Below, piece by piece: positions 1 to 11,100 of a stretch of 64,000 nucleotides of DNA. Positions within the stretch are counted from its first letter, which is position 1. Each line of letters begins with the position of its first letter. Origin of the DNA: Gordius sp. MW1 (Eukaryota; Nematomorpha; Gordioida; Gordea; Gordiidae); assembly GCA_964036665.1 (NCBI GenBank), contig OZ038530.1, positions 4,216,001 through 4,280,000 on the forward strand. The letters run 5' to 3'. A model generated the notes under the pieces. It did not search any database, was not told where the DNA came from, and saw only the letters and a list, made by a program, of their open reading frames with translations. A program made the position numbers and the translations under genes.

Positions 1-191
1 TTTATATATTTTCTCATGCTCTTTCACATAGAATCGAAAAAAATAAATATTTTTACCTCAAAATTTTTCACATATTTTTCTTTGAACAGTATTCATCCGA
101 TTAAAGTTGTCGTTTTCAGACGTCGTTTCTATGATCCCAAGTAAAAATTTATCAGAATCTAAAAACTATTACTTTGAAATCATGATCGCAT

Positions 192-217
192 AGTGCATTT
201 TTGAAAAATTAAGCACT
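192..217. other. Second dyad, AGTGC-ATTTTT-G-AAAAAT-TAA-GCACT, subtype-specific
   Basis: In monomers of the 'tgcatttttg' subtype, AGTGC (192-196) pairs with GCACT (213-217), and ATTTTT (197-202) pairs with AAAAAT (204-209) around a single G. That makes an 11-bp interrupted dyad with a three-base bulge, lying only three bases before the GTTGCGAT dyad, so the two could form adjacent hairpins across 192-247. Monomers of the 'gagccattttc', 'gagcagttttc' and 'gaccagttttc' subtypes keep the inner TTTT/AAAA part but lose the outer AGTGC arm. Its presence therefore marks a monomer class and is not universal. Confidence 0.75.
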
Positions 218-220
218 CAC

Positions 221-247
221 GTTGCGATACAACAAACTAATCGCAAC
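221..247. other. Conserved 8-bp dyad, GTTGCGAT N11 ATCGCAAC (one per monomer)
   Basis: GTTGCGAT at 221-228 and ATCGCAAC at 240-247 are perfect inverted repeats separated by ACAACAAACTA. The element recurs once in essentially every monomer. The spacer is almost invariant. A common variant in the gagcc-type monomers changes the right arm to ATTGCAAC (for example 930-937); another changes the left arm to GTTGTGAT (for example 30,887-30,894). Each changes a C to T at the arm's CpG and would leave a G.U pair in RNA. Rarer variants (GTTGAGAT at 33,631; GTTACGAT near 41,163; GTTGCTAT near 36,383) do break pairing. It could be a dimeric protein site, a cruciform or an RNA hairpin; the sequence does not say which. 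Confidence 0.85.
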
Positions 248-250
248 AAT

Positions 251-279
251 AAAACGTTGTCTTTTGTCAAAATGATAGT
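251..279. other. Length-variable spacer between AAAACGTT and AAAATGAT
   Basis: The standard form puts ten bases (GTCTTTTGTC) between AAAACGTT and AAAATGAT and contains the small palindrome TTTTG-T-CAAAA. Four other lengths occur: 16 bases (12,661; 16,803; 18,877), 6 bases (GTCTTT, first near 31,963 and common to the right), 4 bases (GTTT; 32,296; 40,860; 44,931; 50,42x; 58,98x; 63,39x) and 2 bases (near 44,252). The shortened forms are seen only to the right of about 31.9 kb. The site is a convenient marker for telling subfamilies and exchange events apart. Confidence 0.85.
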
Positions 280-629
280 TCTCGCAGCTTAAAACCTCTT
301 TTCGGAAGTCAATCGAAGATAATAGGATTCTCAAATTGGCCTACTTTTATGTATTTTTTCATGCTCTTTCACATAGAATCGAAAAAAATAAATATTTTTA
401 CCTCAAAATTTTTCACATATTTTCCTTTCAACCGTATGCATCCGATGAAAGTTGTCGTTTTCAGACGTGGTTTCTATGATCCCAAGTAAAAATTTATCAG
501 AATCTGAAAACTATTACTTTGAAATCATGATCGCAAAGAGCCATTTTCAAAAATTAAGCACTCACGTTGCGATACAACAAACTAATCGCAACAATAAAAC
601 GTTGTCTTTTGTCAAAATGATAGTTCTCG
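272..629 (+). repeat. Cryptic half-monomer periodicity (~172-173 bp), ancient dimer
   Basis: The two halves of the monomer share ordered motifs. ATGATAGTTCTCG at 272, ATGAAAGTTGTCG at 445 (11 of 13 bases equal) and ATGATAGTTCTCG at 617 are 173 and 172 bp apart. TACTTT at 342, 515 and 687 shows the same spacing. Between them AAGTCAA (306) matches AAGTAAA (484), and GGATTCTCAAA (325) matches AGAATCTGAAA (499). Further on, CATGCTCTTTCACATAG matches CATGATCGCATAG, with gaps. The simplest reading is duplication of a ~172-bp ancestor followed by divergence and amplification as a 345-bp dimer. This is inferred from colinear short matches read by eye; there is no alignment score. Confidence 0.65.
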
Positions 630-650
630 CAGCTTAAAACCTCTTTGCGG
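306..650 (+). repeat. Representative satellite monomer (345 bp), phase reference
   Basis: This unit starts just after the conserved CGG and is used as the phase for the other entries. In order it holds: a conserved block (AAGTCAATCGA through CTCAAATTGG, 306-340); a TATATA-like T-rich stretch (about 346-360); the CATGCTCTTTCACATAG motif (360-376); a variable A-run and alternating A/T tracts (380-425); the ATGAAAGTTGTCG motif (445-457); the variable GATCCCAAG or GATAAAAAG site (478-486); TTACTTT (514-520); a subtype-specific segment (about 530-550); the GTTGCGAT/ATCGCAAC dyad; the length-variable spacer after AAAACGTT; and ATGATAGTTCTCG (617-629) leading to the next CGG. Most substitutions between monomers fall in about 341-555. 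Confidence 0.95.
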
Positions 651-3600
651 AAGTCAATCGAGGATAATAGGATTCTCAAATTGGCTTACTTTTATATATT
701 TTTTCATGCTCTTTCACATAGAATCGAAAAAAATAAATATTTTTACCTCAAAATTTTTCACATATTTTCCTTTCAACCGTAAGCATCCGATGAAAGTTGT
801 CGTTTTCAGACGTGGTTTTTATGATCCCGAGTAAAAATTTATCAGAATCTGAAAACTATTACTTTGAAATCATGATCGCATAGAGCCATTTTCAAAAATT
901 AAGCACTCACGTTGCGATACAACAAACTAATTGCAACAATAAAACGTTGTCTTTTGTCAAAATGATAGTTCTCGCAGCTTAAAACCTCTTTGCGGAAGTC
1001 AATCGAGGATAATAGGATTTTCAAATTGGCTTACTTTTATATATTTTTTCATGCTCTTTCACATAGAATCGAAAAAAATAAATATTTTTACCTCAAAATT
1101 TTTCACATATTTTCCTTTCAACCGTATGCATCCGATGAAAGTTGTCGTTTTCAGACGTGGTTTCTATGATCCCAAGTAAAAATTTATCAGAATCTGAAAA
1201 CTATTACTTTGAAATCATGATCGCATAGAGCCATTTTCAAAAATTAAGCACTCACGTTGCGATACAACAAACTAATTGCAACAATAAAACGTTGTCTTTT
1301 GTCAAAATGATAGTTCTCGCAGCTTAAAACCTCTTTGCGGAAGTCAGTCGAGAAATAGGATTCTCATATTGGCTTACTTTTATATATTTTTTCATGCTCT
1401 TTCACATAGAATCGAAAAAAATAAATATTTTTACCTTAAAATTTTTCACATATTTTTCTTTGAACCGTATTCATCCGATGAAAGTTGTCGTTTTCAGACG
1501 TCGTTTCTATGATCCCAAGTAAAAATCTATCAGAATCTAAAAACTATTACTTTGAAATCATGATCGCATAGTGCATTTTTGAAAAATTAAGCACTCACGT
1601 TGCGATACAACAAACTAATCGCAACAATAAAACGTTGTCTTTTGTCAAAATGATAGTTCTCGCAGCTTAAAACCTCTTTTCGAAGTCAATCGAGGATAAT
1701 AGGATTCTCAAATTGGCCTACTTTTATATATTTTTTCATGCTCTTTCACATAGAATCGAAAAAAAAAAATATTTTTACCTCAAAATTTTTCACATATTTT
1801 TCTTTCAACCGTATTCATCCGATGAAAGTTGTCGTTTTCAGACGTGGTTTACATGATAAAAAGTAAAAATTTATCAGAATCAGAAAACTATTGCTTTGAA
1901 ACAATGATCGCATAGTGCATTTTTGAAAAATTAAGCACTCACGTTGCGATACAACAAACTAATCGCAACAATAAAACGTTGTCTTTTGTCAAAATGATAG
2001 TTCTCGCAGCTTAAAACCTCTTTTCGGAAGTCAATCGAGGATAATAGGATTCTCAAATTGGCTTACTTTTATATATTTTTTCATGCTCTTTCACATAGAA
2101 TTGAAAAAAATAAATATTTTTACCTCAAAATTTTTCACATATTTTCCTTTCAACCGTATTCATCCGATGAAAGTTGTCGTTTTCAGACGTGGTTTACATG
2201 ATAAAAAGTAAAAATTTATCAGAATCAGAAAACTATTGCTTTGAAACAATGATCGCATAGTGCATTTTTGAAAAATTAAGCACTCACGTTGCGATACAAC
2301 AAACTAATCGCAACAATAAAACGTTGTCTTTTGTCAAAATGATAGTTCTCGCAGCTTAAAACCTCTTTTCGGAAGTCAATCGAGGATAATAGGATTCTCA
2401 AATTGGCTTACTTTTATATATTTTTTCATGCTCTTTCACATAGAATTGAAAAAAATAAATATTTTTACCTCAAAATTTTTCACATATTTTCCTTTCAACC
2501 GTATGCATCCGATGAAAGTTGTCGTTTTCAGACGTGGTTTCTATGATCCCAAGTAAAAATTTATCAGATCTGAAAACTATTACTTTGAAATCATGATCGC
2601 ATAGAGCCATTTTCAAAAATTAAGCACTCACGTTGCGATACAATAAACTAATTGCAACAATAAAACGTTGTCTTTTGTCAAAATGATAGTTCTCGCAGCT
2701 TAAAACCTCTTTGCGGAAGTCAATCGAGGATAATAGGATTCTCAAATTGGCTTACTTTTATATATTTTTTCATGCTCTTTCACATAGAATCGAAAAAAAT
2801 AAATATTTTTACCTCAAAATTTTTCACATATTTTCCTTTCAACCGTATGCATCCGATGAAAGTTGTCGTTTTCAGACGTGGTTTCTATGATCCCAAGTAA
2901 AAATTTATCAGAATCTGAAAACTATTACTTTGAAATCATGATCGCATAGAGCCATTTTCAAAAATTAAGCACTCACGTTGCGATACAACAAACTAATTGC
3001 AACAATAAAACGTTGTCTTTTGTCAAAATGATAGTTCTCGCAGCTTAAAACCTCTTTGCGGAAGTCAGTCGAGGAATAGGATTCTCAAATTGGCTTACTT
3101 TTATATATTTTTTCATGCTCTTTCACATAGAATCGAAAAAAATAAATATTTTTACCTCAAAATTTTTCACATATTTTTCTTTGAACCGTATTCATCCGAT
3201 GAAAGTTGTCGTTTTCAGACGTCGTTTCTATGATCCCAAGTAAAAATTTATCAGAATCTAAAAACTATTACTTTGAAATCATGATCGCATAGTGCATTTT
3301 TGAAAAATTAAGCACTCACGTTGCGATACAACAAACTAATCGCAACAATAAAACGTTGTCTTTTGTCAAAATGATAGTTCTCGCAGCTTAAAACCTCTTT
3401 TCGGAAGTCAATCGAGGATAATAGGATTCTCAAATTGGCCTACTTTTATATATTTTTTCATGCTCTTTCACATAGAATCGGAAAAAAAAAAAATTTTTAC
3501 CTCAAAATTTTTCACATATTTTTCTTTCAACCGTATTCATCCGATGAAAGTTGTCGTTTTCAGACGTGGTTTCCATGATAAAAAGTAAAAATTTATCAGA

Positions 3601-4783
3601 ATCAGAAAACTATTGCTTTGAAACAATGATCGCATAGTGCATTTTTGAAAAATTAAGCACTCACGTTGCGATACAACAAACTAATCGCAACAATAAAACG
3701 TTGTCTTTTGTCAAAATGATAGTTCTCGCAGCTTAAAACCTCTTTTCGGAAGTCAATCGAGGATAATAGGATTCTCAAATTGGCTTACTTTTATATATTT
3801 TTTCATGCTCTTTCACATAGAATTGAAAAAAATAAATATTTTTACCTCAAAATTTTTCACATATTTTCCTTTCAACCGTATGCATCCGATGAAAGTTGTC
3901 GTTTTCAGACGTGGTTTCTATGATCCCAAGTAAAAATTTATCAGATCTGAAAACTATTACTTTGAAATCATTATCGCATAGAGCCATTTTCAAAAATTAA
4001 GCACTCACGTTGCGATACAACAAACTAATTGCAACAATAAAACGTTGTCTTTTGTCAAAATGATAGTTCTCGCAGCTTAAAACCTCTTTGCGGAAGTCAA
4101 TCGAGGATAATAGGATTCTCAAATTGGCTTACTTTTATATATTTTTTCATGCTCTTTCACATAGAATCGAAAAAAATAAATATTTTTACCTCAAAAATTT
4201 TCACATATTTTTCTTTGAACCGTATGCATCCGATGAAAGTTGTCGTTTTCAGACGTGGTTTCCATGATAAAAAGTAAAAATTTATCAGAATCAGAAAATT
4301 ATTACTTTGAAATCATGATCGCATAGTGCATTTTTGAAAAATTAAGCACTCACGTTGCGATACAACAAACTAATCGCAACAATAAAACGTTGTCTTTTGT
4401 CAAAATGATAGTTCTCGCAGCTTAAAACCTCTTTGCGGAAGTCAATCGAGGATAATAGGATTCTCAAATTGGCTTACTTTTATATATTTTTTCATGCTCT
4501 TTCACATAGAATCGAAAAAAAAAAATATTTTTACCTCAAAATTTTTCACATATTTTTCTTTCAACCGTATTCATCCGATGAAAGTTGTCGTTTTCAGACG
4601 TGGTTTCTATGATCCCAAGTAAATATTTATCAGAATCTGAAAACTATTACTTTGAAATCATGATCGCATAGAGCCATTTTCAAAAATTAAGCACTCACGT
4701 TGCGATACAACAAACTAATTGCAACAATAAAACGTTGTCTTTTGTCAAAATGATAGTTCTCGCAGCTTAAAACCTCTTTGCGG

Positions 4784-6160
4784 AAGTCAGTCGAGGAATA
4801 GGATTCTCAAATTGGCTTACTTTTATATATTTTTTCATGCTCTTTTACATAGAATCGAAAAAAATAAATATTTTTACCTTAAAATTTTTCACATATTTTT
4901 CTTTGAACCGTATTCATCCGATGAAAGTTGTCGTTTTCAGACGTCGTTTCTATGATCCCAAGTAAAAATCTATCAGAATCTAAAAACTATTACTTTGAAA
5001 TCATGATCGCATAGTGCATTTTTGAAAAATTAAGCACTCACGTTGCGATACAACAAACTAATCGCAACAATAAAACGTTGTCTTTTGTCAAAATGATAGT
5101 TCTCGCAGCTTAAAACCTCTTTTCGGAAGTCAATCGAGGATAATAGGATTCTCAAATTGGCCTACTTTTATATATTTTTTCATGCTCTTTCACATAGAAT
5201 CGAAAAAAAAAAATATTTTTACCTCAAAATTTTTCACATATTTTTCTTTCAACCGTATTCATCCGATGAAAGTTGTCGTTTTCAGACGTGGTTTCCATGA
5301 TAAAAAGTAAAAATTTATCAGAATCAGAAAACTATTGCTTTGAAACAATGATCGCATAGTGCATTTTTGAAAAATTAAGCACTCACGTTGCGATACAACA
5401 AACTAATCGCAACAATAAAACGTTGTCTTTTGTCAAAATGATAGTTCTCGCAGCTTAAAACCTCTTTTCGGAAGTCAATCGAGGATAATAGGATTCTCAA
5501 ATTGGCTTACTTTTATATATTTTTTCATGCTCTTTCACATAGAATTGAAAAAAATAAATATTTTTACCTCAAAATTTTTCACATATTTTCCTTTCAACCG
5601 TATGCATCCGATGAAAGTTGTCGTTTTCAGACGTGGTTTCTATGATCCCAAGTAAAAATTTATCAGATCTGAAAACTATTACTTTGAAATCATGATCGCA
5701 TAGAGCCATTTTCAAAAATTAAGCACTCACGTTGCGATACAACAAACTAATTGCAACAATAAAACGTTGTCTTTTGTCAAAATGATAGTTCTCGCAGCTT
5801 AAAACCTCTTTGCGGAAGTCAATCGAGGATAATAGGATTCTCAAATTGGCTTACTTTTATATATTTTTTCATGCTCTTTCACATAGAATCGAAAAAAATA
5901 AATATTTTTACCTCAAAATTTTTCACATATTTTCCTTTCAACCGTATGCATCCGATGAAAGTTGTCGTTTTCAGACGTGGTTTCTATGATCCCAAGTAAA
6001 AATTTATCAGAATCTGAAAACTATTACTTTGAAATCATGATCGCATAGAGCCATTTTCAAAAATTAAGCACTCACGTTGCGATACAACAAACTAATTGCA
6101 ACAATAAAACGTTGTCTTTTGTCAAAATGATAGTTCTCGCAGCTTAAAACCTCTTTGCGG
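4784..6160 (+). repeat. Four-monomer HOR unit (C-D-E-B), 1,377 bp, left domain
   Basis: This is the cleanest four-monomer unit in the left domain, bounded at both ends by the variant AGTCAGTCGAGGAAT (4,785 and 6,162). Its order is C (with ACCTTAAAA and AAAAATCTATC), D, E (TCAGATCTG) and B. The two C-type marks are also at 1,434 and 1,521, exactly 3,443 bp earlier, so the first monomer shares recent ancestry with that at about 1.34-1.68 kb. The length, 1,377 bp, equals the HOR unit at 24.4-29.9 kb. Confidence 0.75.
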
Positions 6161-9100
6161 AAGTCAGTCGAGGAATCGGATTCTCAAATTGGCTTACTTT
6201 TATATATTTTTTCATGCTCTTTCTCATAGAATCGAAAAAAATAAATATTTTTACCTCAAAATTTTTCACATATTTTTCTTTGAACCGTATTCATCCGATG
6301 AAAGTTGTCGTTTTCAGACGTCGTTTCTATGATCCCAAGTAAAAATTTATCAGAATCTAAAAACTATTACTTTGAAATCATGATCGCATAGTGCATTTTT
6401 GAAAAATTAAGCACTCACGTTGCGATACAACAAACTAATCGCAACAATAAAACGTTGTCTTTTGTCAAAATGATAGTTCTCGCAGCTTAAAACCTCTTTT
6501 CGGAAGTCAATCGAGGATAATAGGATTCTCAAATTGGCCTACTTTTATATATTTTTTCATGCTCTTTCACATAGAATCGGAAAAAAAAAATATTTTTACC
6601 TCAAAATTTTTCACATATTTTTCTTTCAACCGTATTCATCCGATGAAAGTTGTCGTTTTAAGACGTGGTTTCCATGATAAAAAGTAAAAATTTATCAGAA
6701 TCAGAAAACTATTGCTTTGAAACAATGATCGCATAGTGCATTTTTGAAAAATTAAGCACTCACGTTGCGATACAACAAACTAATCGCAACAATAAAACGT
6801 TGTCTTTTGTCAAAATGATAGTTCTCGCAGCTTAAAACCTCTTTTCGGAAGTCAATCGAGGATAATAGGATTCTCAAATTGGCTTACTTTTATATATTTT
6901 TTCATGCTCTTTCACATAGAATTGAAAAAAATAAATATTTTTACCTCAAAATTTTTCACATATTTCCTTTCTACCGTATGCATCCGATGAAAGTTGTCGT
7001 TTTCAGACGTGGTTTCTATGATCCCAAGTAAAAATTTATCAGATCTGAAAACTATTACTTTGAAATCATGATCGCATAGAGCCATTTTCAAAAATTAAGC
7101 ACTCACGTTGCGATACAACAAACTAATTGCAACAATAAAACGTTGTCTTTTGTCAAAATGATAGTTCTCGCAGCTTAAAACCTCTTTGCGGAAGTCAATC
7201 GAGGATAATAGGATTCTCAAATTGGCTTACTTTTATATATTTTTTCATGCTCTTTCACATAGAATCGAAAAAAATAAATATTTTTAGCTCAAAATTTTTC
7301 ACATATTTTTCTTTGAACCGTATGCATCCGATGAAAGTTGTCGTTTTCAGACGTGGTTTCCATGATAAAAAGTAAAAATTTATCAGAATCAGAAAATTAT
7401 TACTTTGAAATCATGATCGCATAGTGCATTTTTGAAAAATTAAGCACTCACGTTGCGATACAACAAACTAATCGCAACAATAAAACGATGTCTTTTGTCA
7501 AAATGATAGTTCTCGCAGCTTAAAACCTCTTTGCGGAAGTCAATCGAGGATAATAGGATTCTCAAATTGGCTTACTTTTATATATTTTTTCATGCTCTTT
7601 CACATAGAATCGAAAAAAAATAAATATTTTTACCTCAAAATTTTTCACATATTTTCCTTTCAACCGTATGCATCCGATGAAAGTTGTCGTTTTCAGACGT
7701 GGTTTCTATGATCCCAAGTAAAAATTTATCAGAATCTGAAAACTATTACTTTGAAATCATGATCGCATAGAGCCATTTTCAAAAATTAAGCACTTACGTT
7801 GCGATACAACAAACTAATTGCAACAATAAAACGTTGTCTTTTGTCAAAATGATAGTTCTCGCAGCTTAAAACCTCTTTGCGGAAGTCAATCGAGGATAAT
7901 AGGATTCTCAAATTGGCTTACTTTTATATATTTTTTCATGCTCTTTCACATAGAATCGAAAAAAATAAATATTTTTACCTCAAAATTTTTCACATATTAT
8001 TCTTTGAACCGTATTCATCCGATGAAAGTTGTCGTTTTCAGACGTCGTTTCTATGATCCCAAGTAAAAATTTATCAGAATCTAAAAAATTATTACTTTGA
8101 AACCATGATCGCATAGTGCATTTTTGAAAAATTAAGCACTCACGTTGCGATACAACAAACTAATCGCAACAATAAAACGTTGTCTTTTGTCAAAATGATA
8201 GTTCTCGCAGCTTAAAACCTCTTTTCGGAAGTCAATCGAGGATAATAGGATTCTCAAATTGGCCTACTTTTATATATTTTTTCATGCTCTTTCACATAGA
8301 ATCGAAAAAAAAAAATATTTTTACCTCAAAAATTTTCACATATTTTTCTTTCAACCGTATTCATCCGATGAAAGTTGTCGTTTTCAGACGTGGTTTCCAT
8401 GATAAAAAGTAAAAATTTATCAGAATCAGAAAACTATTTCTTTGAAATCATGATCGCATAGTGCATTTTTGAAAAATTAAGCACTCACGTTGCGATACAA
8501 CAAACTAATCGCAACAATAAAACGTTGTCTTTTGTCAAAATGATAGTTCTCGCAGCTTAAAACCTCTTTTCGGAAGTCAATCGAGGATAATAGGATTCTC
8601 AAATTGGCCTACCTTTATATATTTTTTCATGCTCTTTCACATAGAATCGAAAAAAATAAATATTTTTACCTCAAAATTTTTCACATATTTTCCTTTCAAC
8701 CGTATGCATCCGATGAAAGTTGTCGTTTTCAGACGTGGTTTCTATGATCCCAAGTAAAAATTTATCAGATCTGAAAACTATTACTTTGAAATCATGATCG
8801 CATAGAGCCATTTTCGAAAATTAAGCACTCACGTTGCGATACAACAAACTAATTGCAACAATAAAACGTTGTCTTTTGTCAAAATGATAGTTCTCGCAGC
8901 TTAAAACCTCTTTGCGGAAGTCAATCGAGGATAATTGGATTCTCAAATTGGCTTACTTTTATATATTTTTTCATGCTCTTTCACATAGAATCGAAAAAAA
9001 TAAATATTTTTACCTCAAAATTTTTCACATATTTTTCTTTGAACCGTATTCATCCGATGAAAGTTGTCGTTTTCAGACGTCGTTTCTATGATCCCAAGTA

Positions 9101-10399
9101 AAAATTTATCAGAATCTAAAAAACTATTACTTTGAAACCATGATCGCATAGTGCATTTTTGAAAAATTAAGCACTCACGTTGCGATACAACAAACTAATC
9201 GCAACAATAAAACGTTGTCTTTTGTCAAAATGATAGTTCTCGCAGCTTAAAACCTCTTTTCGGAAGTCAATCGAGGATAATAGGATTCTCAAATTGGCCT
9301 ACTTTTATATATTTTTTCATGCTCTTTCACATAGAATCGAAAAAAAAAAATATTTTTACCTCAAAATTTTTCACATATTTTTCTTTCAACCGTATTCATC
9401 CGATGAAAGTTGTCGTTTTCAGACGTGGTTTCCATGATAAAAAGTAAAAATTTATCAGAATCAGAAAACTATTTCTTTGAAATCATGATCGCATAGTGCA
9501 TTTTTGAAAAATTAAGCAATCACGTTGCGATACAACAAACTAATCGCAACAATAAAACGTTGTCTTTTGTCAAAATGATAGTTCTCGCAGCTTAAAACCT
9601 CTTTTCGGAAGTCAATCGAGGATAATAGGATTCTCAAATTGGCCTACCTTTATATATTTTTTCATGCTCTTTCACATAGAATCGAAAAAAATAAATATTT
9701 TTACCTCAAAATTTTTCACATATTTTCCTTTCAACCGTATGCATCCGATGAAAGTTGTCGTTTTCAGACGTGGTTTCTATGATCCCAAGTAAAAATTTAT
9801 CAGAATCTGAAAACTATTACTTTGAAATCATGATCGCATAGAGCCATTTTCAAAAATTAAGCACTCACGTTGCGATACAACAAACTAATCGCAACAATAA
9901 AACGTTGTCTTTTGTCAAAATGATAGTTCTCGCAGCTTAAAACCTCTTTGCGGAAGTCAATCGAGGATAATAGGATTCTCAAATTGGCTTACTTTTATAT
10001 ATTTTTTCATGCTCTTTCACATAGAATCGAAAAAAATAAATATTTTTACCTCAAAATTTTTCACATATTTTCCTTTCAACCGTATGCATCCGATGAAAGT
10101 TGTCGTTTTCAGACGTGATTTTTATGATCCCAAGTAAAAATTTATCAGAATCTGAAAACTATTACTTTGAAATCATGATCGCATAGAGCCATTTTCAAAA
10201 ATTAAGCACTCACGTTGCGATACAACAAACTAATTGCAACAATAAAACGTTGTCTTTTGTCAAAATGATAGTTCTCGCAGCTTAAAACCTCTTTGCGGAA
10301 GTCAATCGAGGATAATAGGATTCTCAAATTGGCTTACTTTTATATATTTTTTCATGCTCTTTCACATAGAATCGAAAAAAATAAATATTTTTACCTCAA

Positions 10400-11100
10400 A
10401 ATTTTTCACATATTTTCCTTTCAACCGTATGCATCCGATGAAAGTTGTCGTTTTCACACGTGGTTTCTATGATCCCAAGTAAAAATTTATCAGAATCTGA
10501 AAACTATTACTTTGAAATCATGATCGCATAGAGCCATTTTCAAAAATTAAGCACTCACGTTGCGATACAACAAACTAATTGCAACAATAAAACGTTGTCT
10601 TTTGTCAAAATGATAGTTCTCGCAGCTTAAAACCTCTTTGCGGAAGTCAGTCGAGGAATAGGATTCTCAAATTGGCTTACTTTTATATATTTTTTCATGC
10701 TCTTTCACATAGAATCGAAAAAAATAAATATTTTTACCTCAAAATTTTTCACATATTTTTCTTTGAACCGTATTCATCCGATGAAAGTTGTCGTTTTCAG
10801 ACGTCGTTTCTATGATCCCAAGTAAAAATTTATCAGAATCTAAAAACTATTACTTTGAAATCATGATCGCATAGTGCATTTTTGAAAAATTAAGCACTCA
10901 TGTTGCGAAACAACAAACTAATCGCAACAATAAAACGTTGTCTTTTGTCAAAATGATAGTTCTCGCAGCTTAAAACCTCTTTTCGGAAGTCAATCGAGGA
11001 TAATAGGATTCTCAAATTGGCCTACTTTTATATATTTTTTCATGCTCTTTCACATAGAATCGAAAAAAAAAAAATATTTTTACCTCAAAATTTTTCACAT
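10400..11100 (+). repeat. Two-monomer segment copied at 14.19-14.89 kb
   Basis: This segment and about 14,193-14,890 share private variants at a fixed offset of 3,793 bp (11 monomers): TTTTCACACG (10,451 and 14,244), the AGTCAGTCG mark (10,645 and 14,438) and the doubly changed TCATGTTGCGAAACAAC (about 10,899 and 14,692). Elsewhere these positions read TCAGACG and TCACGTTGCGATACAAC. Similarity to the other copy stops near 11,100, where this copy has TTTCAACC and the other TTTGAACC. Confidence 0.75.

Noticed and set aside
300-325. CENP-B box at TTTTCGGAAGTCAATCGAGG
   Set aside because: TTCG is present, but the required A and CGGG of the NTTCGNNNNANNCGGGN core are not at the right spacing.
440-470. 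Hammerhead ribozyme core around CCGATGAAAGTTGTC
   Set aside because: The CTGANGA and GAAA core elements with flanking stems are not present together; a CTGATGAAAG occurs in only one monomer (about 44,093) by a single change.
452-637. Open frame of 61 codons in the first kilobase
   Set aside because: It is a slice of monomer read from one to the next, with no family resemblance. Its length depends on a base change (GCAAAGAG for GCATAGAG) that removes a stop present in neighbouring monomers.
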